From Pseudomonadota bacterium (GTDB taxonomy: Bacteria > Desulfobacterota > Binatia > Binatales > Binataceae), in assembly GCA_021323675.1 (NCBI GenBank), contig JAJPKP010000021.1, positions 152,502 through 216,501 of the forward strand: a stretch of DNA of 64,000 bases, read 5' to 3'. Positions within the stretch are counted from its first letter, which is position 1. The number at the start of each line of letters is the position of its first letter. The position numbers were made by a program, and so were the translations under genes. A model generated the notes under the pieces. That model had not been told where the DNA came from and did not search any database. It saw only the letters and a program-made list of their open reading frames with translations. Positions 27,559 through 35,973 of this stretch are shown in pieces.

Positions 27559-27954
27559 ATGGCAAAACTCGAACGCATCTTCCTGATGGCGATGGTTCTA
27601 ATCGTCGCGGTCGCTGCCTCGACTGTCGCTCGCAACGCATACGCCGGGCACAAATGCCCGGACCGGTTTTTCAAGAAGGTCAAGGCGTCCGGCGTCGGCG
27701 ACACCGAAGCCAACGCACAGCAGGCATACAAGGACGATGTCGCAAAGCAGGCTGACAAGGCCAAGAGCGACTGTACAGGCTGCGAATGCGACGAAGAAGG
27801 CGAGCAGTGCACCTTCAAATATACCTACTTGAAAAAGCCGAAGTGCAAGGCGTCCGGCCCCGGCTTCAAGTGCGCGGGATGGATTCGGCCTGGATGCTTC
27901 TGCATGGATCCTGACGAGGACTTTCTCGCCGTCTCGCCGGCTCCGTCGAAGTAG
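27559..27954 (+). CDS. Secreted cysteine-rich small protein
   Basis: A 131-residue exported protein. A signal peptide is seen at about 1-29 (AMVLIVAVAASTVA, cut near AYA). The mature part has a Lys/Ala/Asp-rich helix, then nine or so cysteines in the last 85 residues, including CTGCEC and CFCMD. These would form disulphides outside the cytoplasm, or bind metal. It is not recognised as a named family. It is convergent with the CoA-transferase gene, 36 bp apart. The other Cys-rich secreted protein in this window (47730-48461) shares the general design but no obvious sequence. Confidence 0.65.
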   Translation: MAKLERIFLMAMVLIVAVAASTVARNAYAGHKCPDRFFKKVKASGVGDTEANAQQAYKDDVAKQADKAKSDCTGCECDEEGEQCTFKYTYLKKPKCKASGPGFKCAGWIRPGCFCMDPDEDFLAVSPAPSK

Positions 27955-27989
27955 GGACTGCTTCTTTTCGCGATAGCGTCGCGAACGAC

Positions 27990-29216
27990 TCACTTCGCGT
28001 CGCGAGCGACCGCCGCGCCGGAACTGATCAACTGTTCGATCTCGGCCGCGCCGTATCCGGCTTCCTTCAGGACCTCGCGCGTATGCGCCCCGTAGCCCGG
28101 CGGCACTCGAGGACTGCGCTTTTCGGCGTCGGCCACGAAAACGGGACTATCCACGGTTTCGATTGTTCCTTGCCCGGGGTAATCGAAGTTGATGATCGCG
28201 CCGCACTCGCGCATCTGTGGATCTCTCACCGCCTCATCCAGCGTTGGCAGCGGCGACCACTTGATGTCGTGGATGCGGAATTTCTCGCGCCAATGGCTGA
28301 GCGGCTTCGATTCGAACTGCGACATCAGGATGGCGTGCAGTTCGGCCGCGTTCTCCTTGCGGGCTTGTGCTGTGGCAAAGAGAGGACTCCGCGCAAGATC
28401 GGGCTCGCCCAGCGCTTCGCATAGCCGGCTGTACTCGCGTTCGGGATCGAGCAGCGCGATGATCATCGCGTGGCCGTCGCTGCTCGGATACGCGGCGATG
28501 AGCGGATTCATCGGGCGGCCCCCGGCCCTGCGCTCGGGAAAATGCGCGGCGCACAGTTTGGCTTGAATATCAACGCTGTTCGCCCACGCCCCCGCCGCCA
28601 TCAGCGACGTGCTGACCTTGGAACCCTTGCCGGTTCGTTCGCGGCGGTAGAGCCCGAGCATGATCGCGCCGAACAGCGTGGCGGCCGTCGGATGATCTCC
28701 CATTGCGGGCCGCGCCCCTGCGGGAGTTCCGTCCGCGCCGGTGACGCTGGTCATCAACCCCGATCGCGCCCAGTACGCGAGCCCATCGTATGCCGGCGCA
28801 TCCGCGTCCTCGCCTTTTTCGCCATACCCGGTGATGAGCGCATAGACCAGGCGCGGGTTGACGGGCTCGAGGTCCTCCCACGTGAGCCGGAACCGGGAGA
28901 GCAGCGATGGCTGGAAGTTGGTAACGAACACATCCGCGCCCGCGGCGAGCTTCAAGAGCGCGATGCGGCCGGCTTCGCGGGTGAGATCGAGCACGATGCT
29001 GCGCTTGTTGCGGCTGGTAAGAAGCCAGGTGTAGTGGAAGTCGGTGCTGGGATATCCGGGAACTGAGGAGAACGTGCGCCACAGGTCGCCATCCGGCGGC
29101 CGCTCGATTTTGATCACGTCGGCGCCGAAATCCGACAGGATGGTTGCGGCGGCAGGTCCCGCAACATAGGTGGCGCAATCGATAACCTTGAGCCCGGCAA
29201 GTATTCCTTCGGTCAT
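27990..29216 (-). CDS. Family III CoA-transferase (CaiB/BaiF type)
   Basis: A 408-residue class III CoA-transferase. These enzymes move CoA between carboxylic acids through a mixed anhydride on an Asp. The catalytic Asp lies in PAYDGLAYWARSG. The N-terminal KVIDCATYVAGPAAATILSDFGADVIKIE and the NKRSIVLDL segment are typical. The length is normal. The VOC gene ends about 95 bp upstream on the same strand. It may act on bile-acid, carnitine or aromatic acids; nothing in the sequence decides which. Confidence 0.92.
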   Translation of the reverse strand: MTEGILAGLKVIDCATYVAGPAAATILSDFGADVIKIERPPDGDLWRTFSSVPGYPSTDFHYTWLLTSRNKRSIVLDLTREAGRIALLKLAAGADVFVTNFQPSLLSRFRLTWEDLEPVNPRLVYALITGYGEKGEDADAPAYDGLAYWARSGLMTSVTGADGTPAGARPAMGDHPTAATLFGAIMLGLYRRERTGKGSKVSTSLMAAGAWANSVDIQAKLCAAHFPERRAGGRPMNPLIAAYPSSDGHAMIIALLDPEREYSRLCEALGEPDLARSPLFATAQARKENAAELHAILMSQFESKPLSHWREKFRIHDIKWSPLPTLDEAVRDPQMRECGAIINFDYPGQGTIETVDSPVFVADAEKRSPRVPPGYGAHTREVLKEAGYGAAEIEQLISSGAAVARDAK

Positions 29217-29311
29217 ACGACCTCACTCCGGTTTGGCGCTGGAACCGCCAAGCCTTTCCAGCAAATCACGCTTCGTCACCGCCGCTCGGCGGGCGGGTAC
29301 ATCCCGCCTGC

Positions 29312-29740
29312 CTATCCAATCCTTTGATCGAACTGCAGGATGGTTCCGTCGGGGTCCTCGAACAGGCAGGTGAGAACCTTTCCTCCCGATTTTTCCCCGT
29401 AGGCGATCGTATCGGCGGCGTAAGGCGGCACGATAATCCTGACGCCCGCGCGCTTGAGCTTTTCGACCCGAGCCTCGAGATCGTCGACCCAGAAGGCGAA
29501 GTGATGAAGGCCGACCTGATGGAGCCGCAAGGGTTTGCCGGAGGGGTCGCGCCCCAATTGCTGCGAGAGCACGAGAAAACCCCCGTCCCGCCCCCATCGC
29601 ATATAGACCGCATGGCGCGAGCCCGATCCGACCTTCTCTTCCGTGTCGAGCATCACCTCGAGTCCCAGCAAATCGCGATAGAAAGGCAGAGAGCGCGCCA
29701 TGTCGCTCACTCCGATTGCGACGTGCGAAATCCCCTTCAT
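29312..29740 (-). CDS. VOC-superfamily single-domain protein
   Basis: A 142-residue glyoxalase/dioxygenase-fold protein. The first metal position is His in GISHVAIGVSD, then His in HHFAFWVDDLE, and Glu/Asp-containing FEDPDGTILQF at the end. AAGGCAGG lies before the ATG at 29740. The frame is open further upstream, but that part has no family-like sequence. It lies between the amidohydrolase and the CoA-transferase genes, all on the minus strand, consistent with one catabolic unit. Confidence 0.83.
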   Translation of the reverse strand: MKGISHVAIGVSDMARSLPFYRDLLGLEVMLDTEEKVGSGSRHAVYMRWGRDGGFLVLSQQLGRDPSGKPLRLHQVGLHHFAFWVDDLEARVEKLKRAGVRIIVPPYAADTIAYGEKSGGKVLTCLFEDPDGTILQFDQRIG

Positions 29741-29808
29741 CGTGGCCTGCCTTTCTGGTAATTCCGCGCGCGGCGAACCTCCTCGCCGCGCGCGATTTTG
29801 TTCCGTCG

Positions 29809-30966
29809 TCAGTTCAACTCGATATGGTAGAGCTTCGCCGCGTTGTCGCAGACGATCTTCCGCGTCACGTTTTCGGGCACACCCTCGAAATCGTGCCGGA
29901 TCACCTTGAGCGAATTCGGCCAGGTGGAATCGGTGTGGGGAAAGTCCGACGCCCACATGTAGTTGTCTTCGCCGAAGAATTTGTAAGTCATCGGCCCGAT
30001 CGCGTCATCCTGGAAGGTCGCCCAGATATTGCGGCGCACATACTCCGACGGCTTCATCCTGAGCCGGGTCTCTTCGCGCATCGTCCCGAACTTCTCGTAC
30101 ATGTGATCGCTGCGATACATGAAATGCGCGATCCATCCGGTGTCGTTTTCCGCCGACACGATTCGGAGTTCCGGAAAGCGCTCGAAGACCTTGCCGAAGA
30201 TGAAGCTCGAGAGCGTCCGCTGCACCTGGTACACCGGCTGCATCGTTCCCAGCAGCATCTTGATGCCGCCGAGGAGGACCTGGTTGTTCTCCTCGCGCCT
30301 CTCGCCGTTCTTTTCGCTGCGGCGGCCCTTCTGGTCGCGCTGTGTGATCACGTGCAGCGACAGCGGCATCTTGAGTTCCTGCGCCGCCGCCCAGAACGGA
30401 TCGTAGAGGTCGCTGAAATAGGGCTTGTCTTCCGGCGGGACGCCCCAGATCATCCCGCCCTTGAGCCCCATCTTCGCGCATCGCTCCAGTTCCTTGACGG
30501 CGAGCGGGATGTCGTCGAGAGAGATGAGGGCGATCGGATGAAGCCGGCGGGGGTTGTAAGCGCGAAACTCGGCAACCCAATCGTTGTACACCGCGAAGCA
30601 CGCGCGCCTCAGGTCGTCGTCATCGAGCCCGAACAGCGGCATCCCCAGCGTCGTGTAGATCACCTCCGCCTGCACGCCGTCGATATCCTGGTCCTTGATT
30701 CGCTCGGCCGGGTCCCATCCGCTCGGCCGTGCGGCCTCGTAGCCCTTCTTGAGATGTTCCTTCAGCTCCTCGCCGCTCTTTCCGATTCCGAATCCGCCGG
30801 CAACGGGAAAGGGGCGCACACCGGGAGCAATGAACAGATAGCCCTTGCCGCTTTCGCTCTTTACGACCTTGGGCGCATGGTCGCGAAATTTGCGGTCAAG
30901 CCGCGTTTCCCAGAGATCGGCGGGCTCCATCATGTGAGAATCGGCCGAAATCACGCGCATTTCCAT
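29809..30966 (-). CDS. Amidohydrolase-family (amidohydro-related, decarboxylase-like) protein
   Basis: A 385-residue amidohydrolase of the ACMSD/2-hydroxy-3-carboxymuconate-type branch (amidohydro-2). It has SADSHMMEP at the N-terminus (the DxH metal pair with a Ser-Ala lead), LSLHVITQRDQ in mid-protein and the DFPHTDSTWP segment near the C-terminus that holds the metal Asp. Members are metal-dependent decarboxylases, hydrolases or hydratases. A strong GGAGGG site precedes the ATG at 30966. Confidence 0.88.
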   Translation of the reverse strand: MEMRVISADSHMMEPADLWETRLDRKFRDHAPKVVKSESGKGYLFIAPGVRPFPVAGGFGIGKSGEELKEHLKKGYEAARPSGWDPAERIKDQDIDGVQAEVIYTTLGMPLFGLDDDDLRRACFAVYNDWVAEFRAYNPRRLHPIALISLDDIPLAVKELERCAKMGLKGGMIWGVPPEDKPYFSDLYDPFWAAAQELKMPLSLHVITQRDQKGRRSEKNGERREENNQVLLGGIKMLLGTMQPVYQVQRTLSSFIFGKVFERFPELRIVSAENDTGWIAHFMYRSDHMYEKFGTMREETRLRMKPSEYVRRNIWATFQDDAIGPMTYKFFGEDNYMWASDFPHTDSTWPNSLKVIRHDFEGVPENVTRKIVCDNAAKLYHIELN

Positions 30967-31158
30967 TGCAAGTCCCTCCAGATGGTTTAGTGAAGGCTGC
31001 TGGTTCGTGTCAGGTTTGCTAATGGGATGTATCGCACCGAGCGCCGCCAAAACGCAAGGCTGCGCACGAGGCGCGCGGCGATGCCCGGCGAAACCCGGCA
31101 TCCCCGGTGGTTCGTTTGCGTTCCGGATGCGCCCGCCGAGGACTGAAGGCGGATTGCG

Positions 31159-31563
31159 TTACTTCACGGGAGTGTTCTGAAGAAACTCGACCGTGTTTCC
31201 GTCCGGGTCGGTAACCATCGCAATCGTAACTCCCGGTCGAAATTCCGTGACAGGTACGGAGGGACGGATACCTTTGGCCTCGAGCCCCGCGACCAGCCCG
31301 CGAATGTCCGGCACCGAGATCGTGAAATAGCGGAGCCCCAGCCCGCGCATCGGCCCACCGGCCGCCGGTTTTGCCTCGGGGGTCTTATCCAGCTTCACCA
31401 GCTTGATGACCGTGGTTCCGCACTTGAGCCGGTACATCCGTCCGCCCGGAAGCGGCAACTCTCCCTCCCATTCCAGTCCAAGTCCGTCGCGATAGAAAGC
31501 CAGCGCCGCTTTTTCATCGCTCACGACAATTCCCAGATCGATCGAGTCTTTGCTGACCTGCAC
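31159..31563 (-). CDS. VOC-superfamily protein
   Basis: A 134-residue VOC protein beginning at the GTG at 31563, which follows a very good GGAGGAAAT ribosome site. An upstream ATG at 31602 is less likely. It reads IDLGIVVSDEKAALAFYRDGLG then YFTISVPDIRGLV and DPDGNTVEFLQN. The metal ligands are partly degenerate in the first half, so the protein may be a non-catalytic or organic-substrate binder. It precedes the amidohydrolase gene, about 190 bp away on the same strand. Confidence 0.8.
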   Translation of the reverse strand: MQVSKDSIDLGIVVSDEKAALAFYRDGLGLEWEGELPLPGGRMYRLKCGTTVIKLVKLDKTPEAKPAAGGPMRGLGLRYFTISVPDIRGLVAGLEAKGIRPSVPVTEFRPGVTIAMVTDPDGNTVEFLQNTPVK

Positions 31564-31718
31564 GGCTATTTCCTCCGGCGCGAAGCAGCGCGCGCCACGC
31601 ACGCTAGCGAATCAATCGCGCACAAGCCAAGCACTTTTTGGGTCCTTTGCGCCGCCAGCTTCGGCGGCCTCCGATGGCGATTTAACCCATCCGAGGGAAT
31701 GGGGCAGACTGTAGCGGT

Positions 31719-32489
31719 ATGAAAATCGCGACGTTCAACGTAAACGGCATCGGCGCCCGCCTCCCCTCGCTCCTGCGCTGGCTTGCGCAAAACAAGCCCG
31801 ATGTCGCCTGTCTGCAGGAATTGAAGGCGCCGCAGGAAAAATTTCCCGAGGCGCCGATCCGCGATGCGGGCTACGGCGTTATCTGGCACGGCCAGAAGAG
31901 CTGGAACGGCGTCGCGATTCTCGCGCGCGGCAGCGATCCGATCGAGCATCGCCGCGCGCTGCCCGGCGATCCCGACGACCTCCACAGCCGCTACATCGAA
32001 GGCACCGTCGATGGCGTCCTGGTCGGATGCCTTTATCTTCCCAACGGAAATCCCGCTCCCGGTCCCAAATTCGACTACAAGCTCCGATGGCTGGAGCGGC
32101 TGATCAGGCACTCCGCGGAACTGGTCGCATCCAGCAATGCCGTGGTTCTTGCCGGCGACTACAACGTCATCCCGACCGAGTTCGACGTGTACAAGCCGGA
32201 GCAGTGGGTCGATGATGCCCTGTTCCGGCCCGAGACGAGGGAGGCGTTTTCGCGCCTGGTGGGTCTGGGATGGACCGACGCGCTGCGCAAAGTGCATCCC
32301 GAAAAACGCATCTATACCTTCTGGGACTATTTCCGCAATCACTTCGAGCGCGATGCGGGCTTGCGCATCGATCATCTGCTTCTCAATCCGGCCGCCACGG
32401 CGCGCCTGGTCGATGCGGGCGTGGACCGGGAGATCCGCGGATGGGAAAAGGCAAGCGATCACGCCCCGACATGGATTGTGATCGAGTGA
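31719..32489 (+). CDS. xthA: Exodeoxyribonuclease III
   Basis: A 256-residue EEP-fold nuclease that cuts AP sites and trims 3' ends in base-excision repair. Key residues: Asn in TFNVNGIGAR, Glu in CLQELKAPQ, Asp-x-Asn in AGDYNVIP, and the C-terminal LRIDHLL and SDHAP motifs. It is complete, of normal length, and divergent from the VOC gene. Confidence 0.95.
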   Translation: MKIATFNVNGIGARLPSLLRWLAQNKPDVACLQELKAPQEKFPEAPIRDAGYGVIWHGQKSWNGVAILARGSDPIEHRRALPGDPDDLHSRYIEGTVDGVLVGCLYLPNGNPAPGPKFDYKLRWLERLIRHSAELVASSNAVVLAGDYNVIPTEFDVYKPEQWVDDALFRPETREAFSRLVGLGWTDALRKVHPEKRIYTFWDYFRNHFERDAGLRIDHLLLNPAATARLVDAGVDREIRGWEKASDHAPTWIVIE

Positions 32490-32586
32490 CACCCGCGCGG
32501 GCTTCATCGGCGCGCCGGCATGGACAATCCTCCAAGCCGTGGGAGATACTCGCCAAAGATTGAGCGACAGACTCTGGAGCAAACCA

Positions 32587-33483
32587 ATGGCGGAGCAGAC
32601 TTTCGCACCCCGCGATCCGGACGCGCTCGTCCAGACCGAATGGCTGGCAGCGCATCTCGATGACCCCGAACTCAGGATCTTCGATTGCACCACGCATCTG
32701 CGTCCCGCCGAGGCGGGCACCAACGCGCCTTACACGATCGTCAGCGGCCGCGCTGACTACGATGCCGCCCACATCCCAGGGGCGGGCTTTCTCGATCTCC
32801 AGGGCGAGTTGTCCGACAACACCGTCAAGCTGCGCTTTATGCTTCCCAAGGCCGAGGACTTCGCCGCGGCGATGTCCCGTCATGGCGTGGGCGACCGCTC
32901 GAAGGTCGTCTTGTATTGCGCGGGCGCGATGATGTGGGCGACGCGGGTATGGTGGATGCTGCGCGAGTTCGGATTCACCAATGCGTCCGTCCTGGACGGA
33001 GGATGGGAGAAATGGAAGGCGGAGGGCAGGCCGGTTTCCTCCGCGCCCTGCCGCTACGCGCCCGCGGTGTTTACCCCGCGGCCGGCAGCCGGGATGTTCG
33101 TCGGCAAGGATCGCGTTCGCGCGGCGATCGGTGATCCGGCGACGGTGACCATTAACGCGCTGCCGTCAGAACTCCACAGCGGCAAAGGCCCGAGCCACTA
33201 CGGCCGCCCGGGCAGGATTCCCGGCAGCGTCAACGTCCCGTACAGCGCTCTGATCGATCCCAGGACCCGGGCGCTCAGGCCGCTCGAAGAGGCCGCGGCG
33301 AAGTTCGCGGCGGCGGGCGTCAACGATAAATCCAAAAGCGTGATCTGCTACTGCGGCGGTGGAATCGCCGCGAGCCTGGATTTGTTCGTCCTGCACCAGC
33401 TCGGATACCGCAACTTGAATCTGTACGATGCGTCGATGAGCGAGTGGGCCAGAGACGAAGCTCTGCCGATGGAAACCGATTAA
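32587..33483 (+). CDS. sseA: Two-domain sulfurtransferase (3-mercaptopyruvate/thiosulfate type)
   Basis: A 298-residue protein with tandem rhodanese domains. The first is inactive-looking (LYCAGAMMWATRVW). The second holds the active loop CGGGIAA, closer to the CGSGVTA loop of mercaptopyruvate sulfurtransferases than to the CRKGVTA loop of thiosulfate ones. It transfers a sulfane sulfur to a thiol or cyanide. GGAGC lies before the ATG at 32587. A 14-bp hairpin (33487-33522) follows. Confidence 0.9.
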   Translation: MAEQTFAPRDPDALVQTEWLAAHLDDPELRIFDCTTHLRPAEAGTNAPYTIVSGRADYDAAHIPGAGFLDLQGELSDNTVKLRFMLPKAEDFAAAMSRHGVGDRSKVVLYCAGAMMWATRVWWMLREFGFTNASVLDGGWEKWKAEGRPVSSAPCRYAPAVFTPRPAAGMFVGKDRVRAAIGDPATVTINALPSELHSGKGPSHYGRPGRIPGSVNVPYSALIDPRTRALRPLEEAAAKFAAAGVNDKSKSVICYCGGGIAASLDLFVLHQLGYRNLNLYDASMSEWARDEALPMETD

Positions 33484-33486
33484 GGC

Positions 33487-33522
33487 GCCGCCGCGCCCGC
33501 TTGTTCGCGCGGGCGCGGCGGC
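33487..33522. terminator. Hairpin between convergent genes, possible bidirectional terminator
   Basis: A perfect 14-bp GC-rich stem (33487-33500 with 33509-33522) and an 8-nt loop. It lies right after the sulfurtransferase stop and before the end of the convergent phosphoesterase gene. It has no T-run on either strand, so it may stop transcription only with help or may merely stabilise the 3' ends. Confidence 0.5.
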
Positions 33523-33581
33523 CATCGAAACTGACGCTTCTGCCTTTACCAGCAGGATTCAAGTCTCCGGTTCGGCGGGCA

Positions 33582-35126
33582 TCATGGAGCGCAGGGTACG
33601 GCCGGAGCCGGCGCGAGATCGGGATTGATTGCCGCGTTTCTCGACGGCGCTTCGTCAAAGTCGAACATGTCCTCGAGCGTGTTGGCATTCGCGTCGCGCG
33701 CGGTCAGATGCGCGATGCCGCCGTGGTCGTCATCGTCTCCCTCGCCGCTGCTCAGAAAGCGCTTCTCGATCAGCGCCAGCATCGACGTGTGATCTCCCAC
33801 CGTATGCGATACGTAGTGCGGCTTCGAAAATGGCGATACCGCTATGAAGGGGACGCGAAAACCGAGCTGATTGAAGTCCGCGCAATCGGACGGAAACGGG
33901 CGGCCAGGCGTGAAGCCGGAGCATAGCTGGGCTTCCTGCGACTGGCTGATTTTGCAATTGGCTCCGTTGCCAGGCTGCTGGCTCGTCGGCGGGTTGGAGT
34001 TGTCGGCGCACTGTCCCGGCGAGATGCCGTCGGGGTTGCGCGCTCCTCCCTGCGGCGCGGCCGCCGGCGCCACGTGATCGTAAAACCCGCCGTGCTCATC
34101 GTAGGTAAGGAACAGAATCGAATCTTTCCAGTTGGGCCCGTTGCGCAACGCGGCGATCACCTGAGCTACTTCGTGCTGGCCGGCGCGAATGTCGCCTCCG
34201 GGATGTTCGCTGTTGGCCAGTTCGATGAACGCGACCGAGGGCAGATTGCCCGCGGCAGCTTGCGCCATGAATGAAGTAAGCGGCGCGAAGTGCGGGGCCT
34301 GAGACAGGTCGGACGCATTGCGGAACGCGGCGGCTTCGCCGGGGCCTCCTTCCGAATAGTCGATCCACGACACGCCGTGGCTGTCGAGCAGATCGAAAAT
34401 CGTGCCCGTGATCGGCTTGTAGCCATCCGGGGTCGGCGGCCCGAACTCGCTGGTCGTCAGATGGCCGAAGGCGGTCGCCGCCATCTCAAAGGACCGGTTC
34501 GGAAACGTGGGGCCCAGCACCGAGCAGAAGTAGCGGTCGTCGATGGCGAACGTTTCCGCCAGCGAATAGTAGAAGGCGATGTCCTTTTCGTTGTAAAAGC
34601 TCATCGTCTCGTCATCGGTCGGGCTCTCGCCGCTGTCCTTCTGGTTGCTCGCGTCATTCACCAGCACGAACCCGTCGTTCGGGCTCGCGATGAGCCCGTC
34701 GTTGGGATTGTTGAAGTTGCCCTCCTGATGGGTGCCGACCCAGCCATGATTCACGTCGGTGTTGACGCAGAAGTCCGTCGCGTGAAACGCGAAGACGGTA
34801 CTGCCGTCGTCGTCGCGGTTGGAGTTCGCGCACTGGTACGCGCCTGACTTGGAGTCTCGCGCACAACTTAGTCCGTCAACGCATCGATGGTCCCCGCGCT
34901 CGCATTTGCCTCCGTGGTAGGGAGAACCGGGCGCAAGCGCCAGAACGCCCAGATAGTTGTCGAACGAATGATTCTCCTGCATCAACAGAATTATGTGGTT
35001 GACCCGGTTCAGTCCGCGGTGATGACCCTCGTCTCCGCCTCGCCCCTCGGCGTGAGCGGGGAGTATCAGTGCCGCTCCCAGCGCGGCCGTGAGGGCGCCA
35101 CGCAGCCACAATCGTTTCGCACGCAT
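33582..35126 (-). CDS. Secreted phosphoesterase (phospholipase C / acid phosphatase family)
   Basis: A 514-residue exported enzyme of the PF04185 type. A signal peptide covers 1 to about 26 (ALTAALGAALILPAHA). The metal/nucleophile region is MQENHSFDNYLGVL, followed by PTFPNRSFEMAATAFG and the YDEHGGFYDHVAPA motif. These are the hallmarks of bacterial non-haemolytic phospholipase C and acid phosphatases that release phosphate from phospholipid or phosphoester. Several cysteine pairs may form disulphides. The start at 35126 is followed by a normal signal sequence. It is divergent from the RiPP precursor gene, 361 bp apart. Confidence 0.9.
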   Translation of the reverse strand: MRAKRLWLRGALTAALGAALILPAHAEGRGGDEGHHRGLNRVNHIILLMQENHSFDNYLGVLALAPGSPYHGGKCERGDHRCVDGLSCARDSKSGAYQCANSNRDDDGSTVFAFHATDFCVNTDVNHGWVGTHQEGNFNNPNDGLIASPNDGFVLVNDASNQKDSGESPTDDETMSFYNEKDIAFYYSLAETFAIDDRYFCSVLGPTFPNRSFEMAATAFGHLTTSEFGPPTPDGYKPITGTIFDLLDSHGVSWIDYSEGGPGEAAAFRNASDLSQAPHFAPLTSFMAQAAAGNLPSVAFIELANSEHPGGDIRAGQHEVAQVIAALRNGPNWKDSILFLTYDEHGGFYDHVAPAAAPQGGARNPDGISPGQCADNSNPPTSQQPGNGANCKISQSQEAQLCSGFTPGRPFPSDCADFNQLGFRVPFIAVSPFSKPHYVSHTVGDHTSMLALIEKRFLSSGEGDDDDHGGIAHLTARDANANTLEDMFDFDEAPSRNAAINPDLAPAPAVPCAP

Positions 35127-35487
35127 AACGGCTTCCTCCTTCGCCTGGATGGATGTTGATTTCGAAGCGCGGACCTTCCTGCGCTTCGATCGAAGTTATG
35201 AAGGCCGAGTTTTGCGGGGCTTCGGGCGGCTCGTTTATCGGTTGATGAAACGTCATAACTATCGAGCTAGAAACGCTACAATAAGTAGCAAGGCGCCCGG
35301 CTTGGCATCTCATGGCGTCCGATGGCGCGGCTTTCATCTTCGTGCGCGGGCGCAGGCGGAATTGCCGCATGCACGCGAGTCATGCCGGCAAAGCTTGCCG
35401 CTACGGTGGCTTTCGTCTAGAAGCCTAGCTGGCCCCGGAGATTGCAAACGGCAACTCACGCCGAATTTTTGAGCCAGGAGACGGAAT
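35127..35487. other. Divergent intergenic region upstream of the RiPP precursor
   Basis: A 361-bp region between the phosphoesterase start and the precursor start. TACAAT at 35277-35282 is a candidate -10 for the precursor strand, but no good -35 lies 16-18 bp before it. No coding frame of convincing composition is seen and no repeat stands out. Confidence 0.4.
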
Positions 35488-35937
35488 ATGCCCGCACGTG
35501 CAGCCAAGGATCCGCTGGTTCTTCTGATGGAGCGCGCCCGCAAAGACCCGAAGTTTTTTCATCAGCTCGTCTTCGATCCCGAGAAAACGCTTTCCAAGGT
35601 TCCCTTCCTGAGCCGCCAGGCCAAGGCGCGGTTGCTGGCGATCCGGCCGGAGAACGTCATCCAGCTAATCATCGGAAAAGGCAGCACCTGCGGCGATCCG
35701 ACCTGTGGCTCCGGGAGTTGCGGCACTACCTGCGGCGCGCTTAGCTGCGATCAAACCTGCGCGAGCAGTTGCGGCCCGACCTGCGCGAGCAGTTGCGGAA
35801 AGACGACCGACAAGGAGTTGCCGGGGTCCGAGGTCGAAACTCCGGGCTCGATCCTGGTGGGAGGCGGCGTGCGAACCGCCGGGGCCGTAGGCGCGGCGCG
35901 CGGCGCCGCCGCCCGCAAGGTGCTGTCATCCCGGTAA
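35488..35937 (+). CDS. Putative lanthipeptide-type RiPP precursor with nine [Ser/Thr]-Cys pairs
   Basis: A 149-residue protein. Residues 1-63 form an amphipathic leader-like region with a mid-segment FDPEKTLSKVPFLSR then LLAIRPENVIQLIIG, a DPEK...LS...PE pattern of the kind seen in long RiPP leaders. Residues 66-106 are the core: Cys at 68, 73, 78, 82, 87, 91, 95, 99 and 103, each directly preceded by Ser or Thr, with spacings 5, 5, 4, 5, 4, 4, 4, 4. A 43-residue tail rich in Gly/Ala follows. AGGAG lies 8 nt before the ATG. The lanthipeptide synthetase gene starts 36 bp downstream. Alone it could pass for a metal-binding protein; the neighbour makes a lanthionine substrate far more likely. 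Confidence 0.82.
   Translation: MPARAAKDPLVLLMERARKDPKFFHQLVFDPEKTLSKVPFLSRQAKARLLAIRPENVIQLIIGKGSTCGDPTCGSGSCGTTCGALSCDQTCASSCGPTCASSCGKTTDKELPGSEVETPGSILVGGGVRTAGAVGAARGAAARKVLSSR
35755..35798 (+). repeat. 24-nt tandem repeat in the precursor core
   Basis: Twenty identical bases occur at 35755-35774 and again at 35779-35798, 24 nt apart. They encode the repeated eight-residue unit Thr-Cys-Ala-Ser-Ser-Cys-Gly-x (positions 90-97 and 98-105 of the precursor). This points to core growth by in-frame duplication. Confidence 0.9.
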
Positions 35938-35973
35938 GCGCCGCCAAATACATCGGCCGGCGCGTCCCGCGCG

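Noticed and set aside
27967..27985. TTCGCGA/TCGCGAA hairpin between convergent genes as terminator
   Set aside because: Short stem without a T-run on either side; too weak to call.
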